A DNA stretch of 64,000 nucleotides, taken from Deltaproteobacteria bacterium (GTDB taxonomy: Bacteria > Myxococcota_C > UBA6777). A model generated the notes under the pieces. That model ran no database searches. It saw only the letters and a list, made by a program, of their open reading frames with translations, and was not told the DNA's origin. Position numbers and translations under genes: made by a program. Where the stretch lies: NCBI GenBank assembly GCA_006226375.1, contig SBHC01000008.1:79307-143306 (forward strand). The letters are read 5' to 3'. Below are positions 26,954-35,040 of the stretch, one piece after another; the stretch's first letter is position 1; every line of letters starts with the position of its first letter.

Positions 26954-27456
26954 ACTCGAAACTCCTACCCAAAGGTCTAAAAACTTCAACGATATATCAA
27001 CTTGTAAAAGAAGAGGGTACTGTCAAGAAGATGTTGGATTGAATCACAAGGGAGAGGGAAACCAAGTCAAGACCTGTTAAGTACCGTTAAATGTATATAC
27101 ACATACAAACCCAAAAGGTTGTCAAGAAGGATAAAGAATCCATTTCGACAAAATCTAGACATAAATATGAATCTAAGACAATGGACAAGACCGTCTTAGC
27201 GAAACCTGTTTCTCGTGGATTCCCATTATATCCAAGCACCTCTAGGAAAAAGGAAGAAACGGAGCGCATGGGAGCAGCCAACATTTGGTACATTTTTCCA
27301 CTTGAACTGCAACCAAAACTTAGATACCGTCTCTCAAATATTTAGTGAACGGCATTCAGTTTCGATCTGAGGGTACAGAGGGATGTCGACGCACGCCACC
27401 AACGAAGCGCGAGCCAATACAAATGAGTTCGCCCCACAAACTCCAGGAGACACTTC
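26954..27456. other. Gene-free stretch between TetR and katG
   Basis: About 500 bp without a convincing gene. It must contain the promoter of the TetR gene (minus) and of the exported katG gene (plus). An AT-rich palindrome TGTATATACA is at 27092-27101; I cannot assign a regulator to it. No Fur-box-like or hairpin structure stands out. Confidence 0.5.
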
Positions 27457-29859
27457 ATGAAACAAGTGAAGCAAAGTAGCAGGAAGGTCCTTCCCTCCAA
27501 ACTTCGGTGGTTCACACCACTTGCGATGGCCATGGGTTGGTTGCTTGTTGCAACCATTTACAATCCCCAGGCCATTCAACAAGCGCTGGCAGACAAAGGA
27601 ACAACCCAACCAGCTGCAGCCAAGAAAGCCAAAGCCGCTCCCGCAAAGAAAAAGGCTCACAAAGCGTCAGCCAAGAAAGCAAATCCCCACTACCACCATG
27701 GTCATCACCACAAGGCGGACAAGCCGATGATGGCGAGAGATTGGTGGCCCAACATGTTGGACTTGCGAGTCCTCAAGGCCAACGCCCCCAAAGGCGACCC
27801 CATGGACGCCAGCTTCAACTACCGCAAAGAGTTCCTCAAACTCGACATGAAAAAGTTGAAAGCCGACATCAAGAAGGTTCTCACGACGTCCAAGAAATGG
27901 TGGCCTGCTGACTTCGGTCATTACGGTGGTTTGATGATCCGTCTGGCCTGGCACAGCGCTGGGACCTACCGCGTGATGGATGGACGCGGCGGCTCAGCCT
28001 CGGGCACCATCCGGTTTGCTCCCCTCAACAGCTGGCCCGACAACGCCAACTTGGACAAAGCCCGTCGCCTGCTCTGGCCGATCAAGCGCAAGTACGGCCG
28101 TCGTCTCTCCTGGGCCGACTTGTTCATCCTGAGTGGAACCGTTGCTCTTGAGTCGATGGGACTCAAGACCTTTGGCTTTGGTGGTGGTCGCGTCGATGTA
28201 TACGAGCCCACAGACATAAACTGGGGTTCGGAGACGCGATGGTTGTCAGACGAAGCACGCTTCAAAGGCAAGTCCTTGAAGGCTCCCTTCGGCGCCACAA
28301 TGATGGGACTCATTTATGTGAACCCCGAAGGACCCAACGGTAAGCCCGATCCTCTCGCTGCAGCCCAACGAATCCGCGTCGCGTTTGGCCGAATGGGAAT
28401 GAACGATGTTGAAACGGTGGCGCTGATTGCTGGCGGTCACACCCTCGGCAAGTGTCATGGAGCTGCATCTTCCAAGCATCTTGGAAAAGAGCCAGCAGCC
28501 GCTCCCATGGAGCAACAAGGTCTTGGATGGAAGAACAAATACAAAAGCGGCAAAGGAGCCCACACCACAACAAGCGGCCTGGAAGGTGCTTGGACCAGCA
28601 CACCTGCCCTGTGGAACCACCAGTTCTTCCACAACCTCTTCACCTTTAAGTTCACCTTGACCAAGAGCCCGGCAGGTGCGAAGCAATGGGTTGCGAAGAA
28701 AGCACCCAAGATGATTCCCGACGCCCACATCAAAGGCAAGTACCACCACCCCTTCATGCTCACTACGGACCTTGCGCTTGTGAAAGACCCCAAATACCGC
28801 AAGATCTCTGAGCGTTTCCACAAGAACCCCAAAGAGTTCGACCTCGCCTTCGCCAAAGCATGGTTCAAGCTGACCCACCGTGACATGGGCCCCCACTCTC
28901 GCTTGCTCGGTCCCGAAGTGCCCAAGCCACAGATCTGGCAAGACCCTGTGCCGGCAGTCAACCACAAGCTGGTCGGCAAGAAAGACATCGCCGCGCTCAA
29001 GAAACAAATTCTTGCCACAGGGCTTTCTGTGTCCCAGCTGGTGAAGACCGCTTGGGCCTCCGCGTCCACCTACCGTGACACCGATTATCGCGGTGGAGCC
29101 AACGGTGCGCGTCTCCGCCTTGCTCCCCAAAAGAGCTGGAAAGTCAACGAGCCCGCCGAGCTGAGCAAAGTACTCGCCAAGCTCACCAAGGTCCAAGCTG
29201 ACTTTAACAAAGCCCAAAAAGATGGCAAGAAGATCTCTATGGCTGACCTCATTGTGTTGGCGGGTGCAGCTGCCATTGAGAAAGCTGCCAAGGCTGCGGG
29301 TCAAAAAGTGGTCGTGCCCTTCACCCCTGGACGAACCGACGCGACAGCGAAGATGACCGACGCTGCTTCGTTTGAGCACCTCAAGCCCGCCGCAGATGGC
29401 TTCCGCAACTACTGGGGCCCTGCAGCTTCTGGCAAGCCCCAAAAGATGCTCGTCGAACGAGCCGACATGCTCACCCTGACGGTGCCCGAAATGACTGTCT
29501 TGGTCGGCGGTCTGCGTGTGTTGAACGCCAATCACGGAGGCTCCAAGCACGGTGTCTTTACAAAACGACCCGGCGTACTGAGCAACGACTTCTTCGTCAA
29601 CCTCGTTGACATGGACGTGAAGTGGAAGAAGAAGAAAGGTGGCAAACAGCCCATCTTTGTTGGTACAAGCCGAACCACCGGCAAAGTGAAGTGGACCGCA
29701 ACCGCTGTCGACCTCATCTTTGGTGCGAACGCCCAGCTCCGTGCAGTGACCGAAGTCTACGCTTCTGATGACGCCAAAGCGAAGTTTGTAAATGACTTCG
29801 TGAAGGTTTGGACCAAAGTGATGCGCCTCGACCGCTTTGACCTCGCCGCCAAGAAGTAA
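27457..29859 (+). CDS. katG: Exported catalase-peroxidase KatG, lysine-rich
   Basis: A haem enzyme that destroys hydrogen peroxide, here of 800 residues, ~60 longer at the N-terminus than the second KatG in this window. The extension is a signal peptide (basic start, helix [20 protein letters not shown] cleavage site near residue 46) followed by a Lys/Ala/His-rich linker (residues ~50-90). The core is complete: [11 protein letters not shown] with distal Arg/Trp/His, the Tyr of [11 protein letters not shown] and Met of GRMGMN for the Met-Tyr-Trp crosslink, and the proximal His in [11 protein letters not shown]. Lysines are enriched along the whole protein, giving a basic product, unlike the acidic cytosolic copy at 54918. 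Transcribed alone with a terminator; periplasmic location is inferred from the signal sequence. Confidence 0.9.
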   Translation: MKQVKQSSRKVLPSKLRWFTPLAMAMGWLLVATIYNPQAIQQALADKGTTQPAAAKKAKAAPAKKKAHKASAKKANPHYHHGHHHKADKPMMARDWWPNMLDLRVLKANAPKGDPMDASFNYRKEFLKLDMKKLKADIKKVLTTSKKWWPADFGHYGGLMIRLAWHSAGTYRVMDGRGGSASGTIRFAPLNSWPDNANLDKARRLLWPIKRKYGRRLSWADLFILSGTVALESMGLKTFGFGGGRVDVYEPTDINWGSETRWLSDEARFKGKSLKAPFGATMMGLIYVNPEGPNGKPDPLAAAQRIRVAFGRMGMNDVETVALIAGGHTLGKCHGAASSKHLGKEPAAAPMEQQGLGWKNKYKSGKGAHTTTSGLEGAWTSTPALWNHQFFHNLFTFKFTLTKSPAGAKQWVAKKAPKMIPDAHIKGKYHHPFMLTTDLALVKDPKYRKISERFHKNPKEFDLAFAKAWFKLTHRDMGPHSRLLGPEVPKPQIWQDPVPAVNHKLVGKKDIAALKKQILATGLSVSQLVKTAWASASTYRDTDYRGGANGARLRLAPQKSWKVNEPAELSKVLAKLTKVQADFNKAQKDGKKISMADLIVLAGAAAIEKAAKAAGQKVVVPFTPGRTDATAKMTDAASFEHLKPAADGFRNYWGPAASGKPQKMLVERADMLTLTVPEMTVLVGGLRVLNANHGGSKHGVFTKRPGVLSNDFFVNLVDMDVKWKKKKGGKQPIFVGTSRTTGKVKWTATAVDLIFGANAQLRAVTEVYASDDAKAKFVNDFVKVWTKVMRLDRFDLAAKK

Positions 29860-29919
29860 GAAAGAGTAGAACTCTCACCTACCTGACAAATCAGTCAGAC
29901 GGTGATAGCTTCCAAACAA

Positions 29920-29960
29920 GCCGTCCTTTCCGATAGGGAGAGTGACGGCTTTGTTGTTTT
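29920..29960 (+). terminator. Terminator after exported katG
   Basis: GCCGTC (29920-29925) pairs with GACGGC (29944-29949); the arms can extend through AAACAA/TTTGTT with mismatches, and the right arm runs into TTGTTGTTTT on the plus strand. Position, 60 bp after the katG stop, fits an intrinsic terminator. Confidence 0.55.
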
Positions 29961-30044
29961 GGTAGCCTTTCTATCCAAACATACCGCCGCGACGAACGTT
30001 CACGACAAAAGAATCACATCCATCTAGCAAAACAGGCAGAGTCC

Positions 30045-31019
30045 ATGCCCGACGAATTTGGTAAGATAGACAAACAACTCCGAGTTGCAGGTCGAATCTT
30101 TCAATGGCTCTCACGCCCAAGCATCGCTGGCTTTCGTTTCATGCGCTGGTTTTCCAAGCTGGAAAAAGGAAAAGACATGAAGCGCGCCGACTCCAGCACG
30201 GTTTGGATCGAACGCTCCGATGGGGAGGGTAGCATTCGGACGAGGATCTTTCGTCCCAAGACGATCACCAAACCCCTTCCCATTGCTCTCTATCTCCACG
30301 GCGGTGGCTACGCGTTGGGGGTGCCCGAACAATCTCATGCGCTGTATCGGTTGCGTCGTTGCATGGACGCACACGATTGTGTGTTTGTTTGCCCTGCCTA
30401 CCGACTTTCGATGGAAGCCCCCTACCCTGCTGCGCTACACGATTGCTATGACACTTTGTTGTGGATCAAAAACAACGCAGCGGAGTGGGGTGGGAACCCT
30501 GACCAGATCTTTGTGATGGGCGGAAGCGCAGGAGGAGGTTTAACGGTAGCCACATGCATGCTGGCAAGAGACAAGGGCGAGGTGAATGTCGCCTTCCAAA
30601 TGCCCTTGTACCCGATGATTGACGACCGCCACGCCAACCCGTCTTCCATCGACAACGCGATGCCTGTTTGGAACACTCGGCACAACAAGCTTGCTTGGGA
30701 CCTGTACCTACAAAACGTGACAAAGCAAAACCAAGCCCCCCCCATCTACGCCGTACCAGCCAGAGCCAAAAACTACAAAGACTTACCTCCAGCTGCAACC
30801 TTTGTGGGTGACCTGGATCCTTTCCTGGACGAAACGCTGCAATACATCAAAAACCTCCAAAATGCAGGCGTAACAGCAGAATGCAAGGTATATGAAGGTT
30901 GCTACCATGGCTTCGACCAGCTTGTTCCCAAAGCTGATGTAAGCAAAGCAGCCATCCAATTCATGATGGACCGTTTTGCCCATGCAGCGGAACATTACTT
31001 CGCTCGCCAACAACCCTAA
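30045..31019 (+). CDS. Alpha/beta hydrolase, hormone-sensitive-lipase (GDXG) family
   Basis: A 324-residue carboxylesterase/lipase-type enzyme. Visible are the oxyanion-hole motif YLHGGGYALG at residue ~87, the nucleophile elbow GGSAGGGL at ~165 (the family usually has GDSAGG; here Gly replaces Asp), the acid residue in FVGDLDPFLDE at ~260 and the catalytic His in CYHGFDQL at ~295. These are the HSL/GDXG features. No signal peptide is present, so it is likely cytosolic. The ATG has no strong ribosome binding site. It follows the exported katG gene after its terminator, so probably has its own promoter. Confidence 0.85.
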   Translation: MPDEFGKIDKQLRVAGRIFQWLSRPSIAGFRFMRWFSKLEKGKDMKRADSSTVWIERSDGEGSIRTRIFRPKTITKPLPIALYLHGGGYALGVPEQSHALYRLRRCMDAHDCVFVCPAYRLSMEAPYPAALHDCYDTLLWIKNNAAEWGGNPDQIFVMGGSAGGGLTVATCMLARDKGEVNVAFQMPLYPMIDDRHANPSSIDNAMPVWNTRHNKLAWDLYLQNVTKQNQAPPIYAVPARAKNYKDLPPAATFVGDLDPFLDETLQYIKNLQNAGVTAECKVYEGCYHGFDQLVPKADVSKAAIQFMMDRFAHAAEHYFARQQP

Positions 31020-31114
31020 CATCCCCGAACAACCACCTGTCCCTCTCCTCCCGAAGCTCCTTGTGCGTTCGTCTACCAACAATCAAAAAAGTTGAAAAAG
31101 AGCCCAAATAGGGC

Positions 31115-31145
31115 TTGATCCTCACGTTACGTCAGGTCCTATAGT
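31115..31145 (+). promoter_or_regulatory. MerR-type promoter with 19-bp spacer and central dyad
   Basis: TTGATC (-35, 31115-31120), a 19-base spacer, and TATAGT (-10, 31140-31145). Spacers of 19 bp are the hallmark of promoters that MerR proteins activate by twisting DNA. The spacer carries the dyad CCTcACGT-T-ACGTcAGG (31120-31136), symmetric at 14 of 16 paired positions. It lies 38 bp before the MerR gene start, so the gene is probably autoregulated together with the ABM-fold gene. Confidence 0.7.
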
Positions 31146-31182
31146 AACTCTTGGATGGATGATCGTGGAGATGGAGGTGTCC

Positions 31183-31917
31183 ATGAAGACCTTTCGTATT
31201 GGGGAAGTCGCAAAACGCGCTGGCGTCACTGTGCGAACGCTGCATTACTACGAAGAGATTGGCCTGCTTACACCGTCAGAACGAACGTCAACTGGACACC
31301 GTCGGTACGGACGAGCGGCGATAGAGCGGCTGCAACAAATCAAGTCCCTTCAACAAATGGGATTGAGCCTAGCGGAGATAGAAGCCCTCCTGAAAGGACA
31401 AAGAACTTCACCAACAGAGATTGTAGAAGAACACTTGTTGAAGATTCAAAAAGAGAGAGCAGCGCTCGAACAGATCGAAAACAAGCTCCAGCTACTGCTC
31501 CTTCATCTTAAGGACAACAACCTCGAAGATGACGAAACTGTCGAGGTGTTGTTCAGCGCCATGGAAGCGATGAACCGGTACGAAGACGCCCTAACACCAA
31601 AACAATGGGCAGCGATCAAAGAGAAGCATTCATCTGCGCAAGAAGCTGCCGAAACCGAGTGGAACCAATCGCTCTTGGAGCTTCGCCAAGAGATGGAAGC
31701 GGGAACACCTCCCAACTCGGCCCGTGTCCAAGCCTGCATCAACCGCTGGAGCCATGCGATGAAGGCGTTCCTCCCAGAGAGCGAAACATCCATGGTTGCG
31801 TTCATGATGCACATGTTTCAACAAGACGAACAAACCCTCAACGAGCATGGGATGGACCCAGAATTGTTGGCCTACATCCAAGAAACCATGGGGATGTCAA
31901 ACCCACCTCAAACCTAG
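31183..31917 (+). CDS. MerR-family transcriptional regulator, TipAS-like C domain
   Basis: A 244-residue activator. The N-terminal winged helix reads FRIGEVAKRAGVTVRTLHYYEEIGLLTPSERTSTGHRRYG and IKSLQQMGLSLAEIEALLKG, a textbook MerR DNA-binding domain. A coiled-coil linker follows (HLLKIQKERAALEQIENKLQLLL). The C-terminal ~130 residues, with ALTPKQWAAIKEKHSSAQEAAETEWNQSLLELRQEMEAGTPPNSARVQACINRW, resemble the TipAS ligand-binding domain, which recognises small molecules, often antibiotics. The ATG at 31183 is preferred because GGAGGTGTCC is just upstream. A strong MerR promoter dyad precedes it. Likely targets: itself and the ABM-fold protein 58 bp downstream. Confidence 0.88.
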   Translation: MKTFRIGEVAKRAGVTVRTLHYYEEIGLLTPSERTSTGHRRYGRAAIERLQQIKSLQQMGLSLAEIEALLKGQRTSPTEIVEEHLLKIQKERAALEQIENKLQLLLLHLKDNNLEDDETVEVLFSAMEAMNRYEDALTPKQWAAIKEKHSSAQEAAETEWNQSLLELRQEMEAGTPPNSARVQACINRWSHAMKAFLPESETSMVAFMMHMFQQDEQTLNEHGMDPELLAYIQETMGMSNPPQT

Positions 31918-31975
31918 ATGCGGCCTCATTCTCAACCGTCACATGTTTCAATCCACACACTTGAAGGAGCGTAGG

Positions 31976-32290
31976 ATGCAAAATCCAGGATACACATTTG
32001 TAAGTCTGTCCACTGCCAAAGAAGGAAAGCTTGACGACCTTGTACGGATCGCAAGCCATCCCAGTGAAAGTATGGAGGGCTCTGTCAAAGGCATGGTCGC
32101 CCGGCAAGTTAGCGTGGACAGGGAGAGAAACACTGTTGTTGTTTGGGCAACGTTTGACAACAAAGAGTCACTGTACGATTGGCTGGAAACCGAAGAAGGC
32201 AAACAGAACCACGGTGACCCTGAAGAAATGGAGTCCATCATCGAAACCTTCGAGATGTACGACCTCACCCCCATGAGCCAAAACATCTAA
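31976..32290 (+). CDS. ABM/DABB-fold protein (putative monooxygenase-like)
   Basis: A 104-residue cytosolic protein. The pattern YTFVSLSTAKEGKLDDLVRIASHPSESMEGSVKGMVARQVSVDRERNTVVVWATFDNKESLYDWLE is that of small dimeric alpha/beta-barrel proteins such as antibiotic-biosynthesis monooxygenases and their relatives (strand, helix with the residues for the subunit interface, strand with 'R.....r...v.v..w.s.eal..yl'). Catalytic residues cannot be identified by eye. The ATG is preceded by GAAGGAG. It lies 58 bp after the MerR gene, in the same transcript, so it is probably the gene this regulator responds for. Confidence 0.65.
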   Translation: MQNPGYTFVSLSTAKEGKLDDLVRIASHPSESMEGSVKGMVARQVSVDRERNTVVVWATFDNKESLYDWLETEEGKQNHGDPEEMESIIETFEMYDLTPMSQNI

Positions 32291-32346
32291 GGGGAAGCGA
32301 ATGCAACAAGCGCTGCTCTGTTCGGATGTGCTCACACCATCCTAGC

Positions 32347-32556
32347 TTACTCCTCATACTCCTCTTCGCCAGCACCTGGATTTCCCCAAGGACAATTGGC
32401 ACAGCCGCTTCGACAGCATTGTGTGGAAGCGTTTCGATACTTCCACTTCCGAACGACTTCAAGAACCCCCGCAAACACCCACACCACCAGCAAAAACAAC
32501 AGCTGCACTGGCAGGGCAATGGCAATCAAAAGCTTGTTCTTCTTTTTGGTTGTCAT
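32347..32556 (-). CDS. Tiny membrane protein with CC-x-SGC-x-NCPW motif
   Basis: A 69-residue protein with a basic start, one strong membrane helix (LLIAIALPVQLLFLLVVWVFAGVL) and a C-terminal cysteine motif TQCCRSGCANCPWGNP, followed by an acidic tail (EEEYEE). The motif is like that of the 'oxidoreductase-like' / DUF5522 domains (CCGSGCxxCP/V), small Cys-rich domains whose function is not established. The ATG at 32556 has GGAG just upstream; another in-frame ATG is 12 bases earlier. Oriented opposite to its neighbours, with the PARP gene promoter region behind it. Real by motif and codon pattern, but the function is open. Confidence 0.6.
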   Translation of the reverse strand: MTTKKKNKLLIAIALPVQLLFLLVVWVFAGVLEVVRKWKYRNASTQCCRSGCANCPWGNPGAGEEEYEE

Positions 32557-32696
32557 GTCTTGCTCCATGCGATGAAAGAATCGAAATCCATCTATTCATA
32601 GAGGAAAGCTTCCTGTCAACAGACAACAACAGACCCCTTCAGAACCCTCGTGCCCCACCCCAAAACAAGAAACGCATAACCCTCTGTTCTTTCAGT

Positions 32697-32718
32697 CTTT
32701 GTCACAATATGACACAAG
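32697..32718. promoter_or_regulatory. TGTCA-N5-TGACA dyad upstream of the PARP gene
   Basis: Second copy of the element also found at 20736-20757 upstream of the DUF1772 gene. Core TGTCA-N5-TGACA, 68 bp before the PARP start. 18 of 22 bases agree between the copies, including the flanks (CTTTG on the left, ACACAA on the right), more than the symmetric core needs. Candidate operator of an unknown factor. Confidence 0.45.
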
Positions 32719-32786
32719 CTCCCTGCAGGCTACAGGAAACGATGGCACCCACTCTTGGATGAGTTTGTGAGTTTACTGGAGGGAAC

Positions 32787-34226
32787 ATGTCTCGCATAAC
32801 AACCTGGAAATTAAGTGACCCCTACCAACCCAGCTTTGCAGCCCAATATGAAGTGGTTCAACGGGCCGTCTTGCAGGTGACTGACATAAAGACCAACCGC
32901 AACAAATACTATGCGTTGGAGCTTCATGAAGGGAAGGACAACAGCGAGGAGTTCCCCTACCGTTTGTTTACTCACTACGGCCGAACCGACGATCTGGAAA
33001 ACAACCCAGACAGCGGGCAGAAGGAATGTCGATACTACCCTTCCTTGCATCAGGCCCAAGCTGGATACAACAAGATTTACAGACAAAAAACATCCTCAAA
33101 CAAAGGGTACAAAGAGGTCTCCCTGGCCTCGTGCAAGATCGGTTCAGTGGTCGCACGTGGCGAGAGCAGCGGAACCATGGATGCGAAAACCCTCGAACGC
33201 ATCGAAGTAGATCCCGTTTCAGCACAACAAGAGCAGACCGAGCAGCCAAGCATCCAGTTGAACAAGAACGTTCGTTCCTTGGTGAGGTACCTCTACGATG
33301 AAGCTGTCGGAGCCCTAACCTCCAGGGTCAACGCCAAAGTCACAGCCCATGGGATTGAGACTCCTCTCGGGGTCCTTACCATTGGGCAAATCGAGAAAGG
33401 TGAAGAGATTCTCGCCGATTTGTACGATGTGCTTCAAAAGAAACGAGTGCGACGACGCGAAGACAAGTTAAGAGAACTCTCCAGTGATTTTTACACCGTG
33501 ATTCCTCATCGCTTTGGCCGAAGCCGAGCTGCAGCAGAGTCGGCGGTTATCTCGTCCCTCTCGGACTTTCAAACCAAGCAAGAAACCCTACAGTTGATGA
33601 AAGATATGCTGCAGGTAAACGGTGAGGACGGCGTGGTTCTTCACAACGCTCAAGAAGAACAAGAATATCTGGCGCTGCATTGCAACATCGAAGCCCTCAA
33701 CCACCGTAGCAAGCGGTTCAAGACCATCCAACGTCTTGTAGAACGAAGCCAACTGCATCGGCACAACCTTCGAGTTCACAACGTCTTTGCAGTGGAGCGC
33801 GATGGAGAAGAGAGCCAGTTTTCGGAAGAACTCGACAACCAACGTTTGCTCTTTCATGGCTCACGCATCCAAAACTGGGTGGGCATCCTCTCTCGGGGAT
33901 TGCTGCTCCCCAAAATCGCCGTCAACATGGGCGCAACACGCACCGACGAAGGATGGCTTGGACATGGCCTTTACTTCAGCGACGCATCTTGCACAAGCTC
34001 CGGTTATGCTTCTGAAGGCTCGAAGGGTACAGGCTTTATGGCAGTCGCTCATGTCGCCTTGGGAGCCATCAAGCCCTACCACAAGATCACCTACGGACTC
34101 ACACAACCTCCCCAAGGCTTCGACAGCTGCCACGGTGTTCGTGGAACTCAGTTCTACGATGATGAGTTCGTTATCTACAACGAACGACAGCAAAAGCTAG
34201 CCTATCTTGTCGAGTTCTCCGAATAA
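32787..34226 (+). CDS. PARP-1-like poly(ADP-ribose) polymerase (WGR + regulatory + catalytic domains)
   Basis: A 479-residue ADP-ribosyltransferase that should transfer ADP-ribose units from NAD+ to protein or nucleic acid. Domain order: a WGR domain (residues ~15-120; the signature is YGRTDD, Tyr replacing Trp), the PARP regulatory helical domain (~150-275, with ETPLGVLTIGQIEKGEEIL and FYTVIPHRFG), and the ART catalytic domain (~290-479). The catalytic H-Y-E triad is intact: His357 in FHGSR, Tyr396 in GHGLYFSD and Glu460 in DDEFVIYN. The Glu is the residue needed for poly- rather than mono-ADP-ribosylation in PARP-1. Zinc fingers and BRCT of PARP-1 are absent. A good GGAGGGAA site precedes the ATG. 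Followed after 113 bp by a macro-domain gene. Confidence 0.9.
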   Translation: MSRITTWKLSDPYQPSFAAQYEVVQRAVLQVTDIKTNRNKYYALELHEGKDNSEEFPYRLFTHYGRTDDLENNPDSGQKECRYYPSLHQAQAGYNKIYRQKTSSNKGYKEVSLASCKIGSVVARGESSGTMDAKTLERIEVDPVSAQQEQTEQPSIQLNKNVRSLVRYLYDEAVGALTSRVNAKVTAHGIETPLGVLTIGQIEKGEEILADLYDVLQKKRVRRREDKLRELSSDFYTVIPHRFGRSRAAAESAVISSLSDFQTKQETLQLMKDMLQVNGEDGVVLHNAQEEQEYLALHCNIEALNHRSKRFKTIQRLVERSQLHRHNLRVHNVFAVERDGEESQFSEELDNQRLLFHGSRIQNWVGILSRGLLLPKIAVNMGATRTDEGWLGHGLYFSDASCTSSGYASEGSKGTGFMAVAHVALGAIKPYHKITYGLTQPPQGFDSCHGVRGTQFYDDEFVIYNERQQKLAYLVEFSE

Positions 34227-34339
34227 GGGAGACAGAACAAAAAAAACGCTCCCTCTAGCGTGCCTCAAGAAACTTGTTTTCATTCCGACTCCCTACGCCT
34301 GGAAGAAACCTGGGATACGATCCCATCATGGAGAGAATC

Positions 34340-34984
34340 ATGCTAACCAAAGTCTATCTGGTCGACATCAACCCATCGATCATTGCCGCATGGAAGAAGA
34401 TGTTTCACAACAACCCAGAAGTGGAAATCATCCACGGCTCCATCTTGGACCAAGAGGTCGACGCCTGGGTAACACCCACCAACGCACAAGGCTCGATGAA
34501 TGGGGGTTTGGACCTCGCGATCAAATACCATCTGGGAGATGTGGTGGAGCAACGGATCAAGAACGAAATCAAAAGCAACTATGGTAGTGGTCTGCCCGTA
34601 GGAACAGCCACTTGTGTGCCCACTGGCGCAGCTGCACCTCGATGGCTCATTTCGACGCCAACCATGCTAGGAAGCGCGGATAACATACAAAACACACTCA
34701 ATGTATCTTATGCTTGCGCAGCCGCCTTTCAAGCCGTGAACATCCACAACTGGAGAGAGCCAGGAAGTATACAAACCGTCGCACTGCCCGGCCTTGGCGC
34801 AGGAACAGGACAGGTCCCCGTTGACCTGTGCGCGCAGCTGATGTGGAGCGGCTACCATCTCTTCCGTCGGCATCGCTGCCAAAGCTACCAGGAGCTACAA
34901 GCTATGTTGAGAAAGAAGCTAAGCCATGAGGAGTTGTATTCCTTGCCCAGCCCACCTGTTTATGCGGCGACAGGGGATGTATAG
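34340..34984 (+). CDS. Macro-domain protein (ADP-ribose binding/hydrolysis)
   Basis: A ~214-residue protein with the macro fold: VEIIHGSILDQEVDAWVTPTNAQGSMNGGLDLAI near the start (the family's 'D....aivnaaN..l.gGgGv..ai', with TNAQGSMNGG in place of NAAN...GGGV), LPVGTATCVPTG, a hydrophobic strand with ISTPTMLG, and LPGLGAGTGQVP for the ligand loop. Macro domains bind ADP-ribose and some remove it. The C-terminal ~40 residues are an extra helical tail. The ATG at 34340 is chosen because GGAGAG is six bases upstream; an ATG 12 bases earlier is possible. It directly follows the PARP gene on the same strand, so an ADP-ribosylation writer plus reader or eraser is likely. Confidence 0.82.
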   Translation: MLTKVYLVDINPSIIAAWKKMFHNNPEVEIIHGSILDQEVDAWVTPTNAQGSMNGGLDLAIKYHLGDVVEQRIKNEIKSNYGSGLPVGTATCVPTGAAAPRWLISTPTMLGSADNIQNTLNVSYACAAAFQAVNIHNWREPGSIQTVALPGLGAGTGQVPVDLCAQLMWSGYHLFRRHRCQSYQELQAMLRKKLSHEELYSLPSPPVYAATGDV

Positions 34985-35040
34985 CTGAAAAGGGAGAAAG
35001 GAAGGAAAGAAAGAAAAGAGGCTGCTTGTTAGGTTAGAGA

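Noticed and set aside
27092..27101. AT-rich palindrome TGTATATACA upstream of TetR and katG
   Set aside because: Too short and too AT-rich to claim as an operator without further copies.
28246..29550. A long open frame on the minus strand inside the exported katG gene
   Set aside because: It is the complement of katG coding sequence; the plus-strand product has all active-site motifs, so this frame is a shadow.
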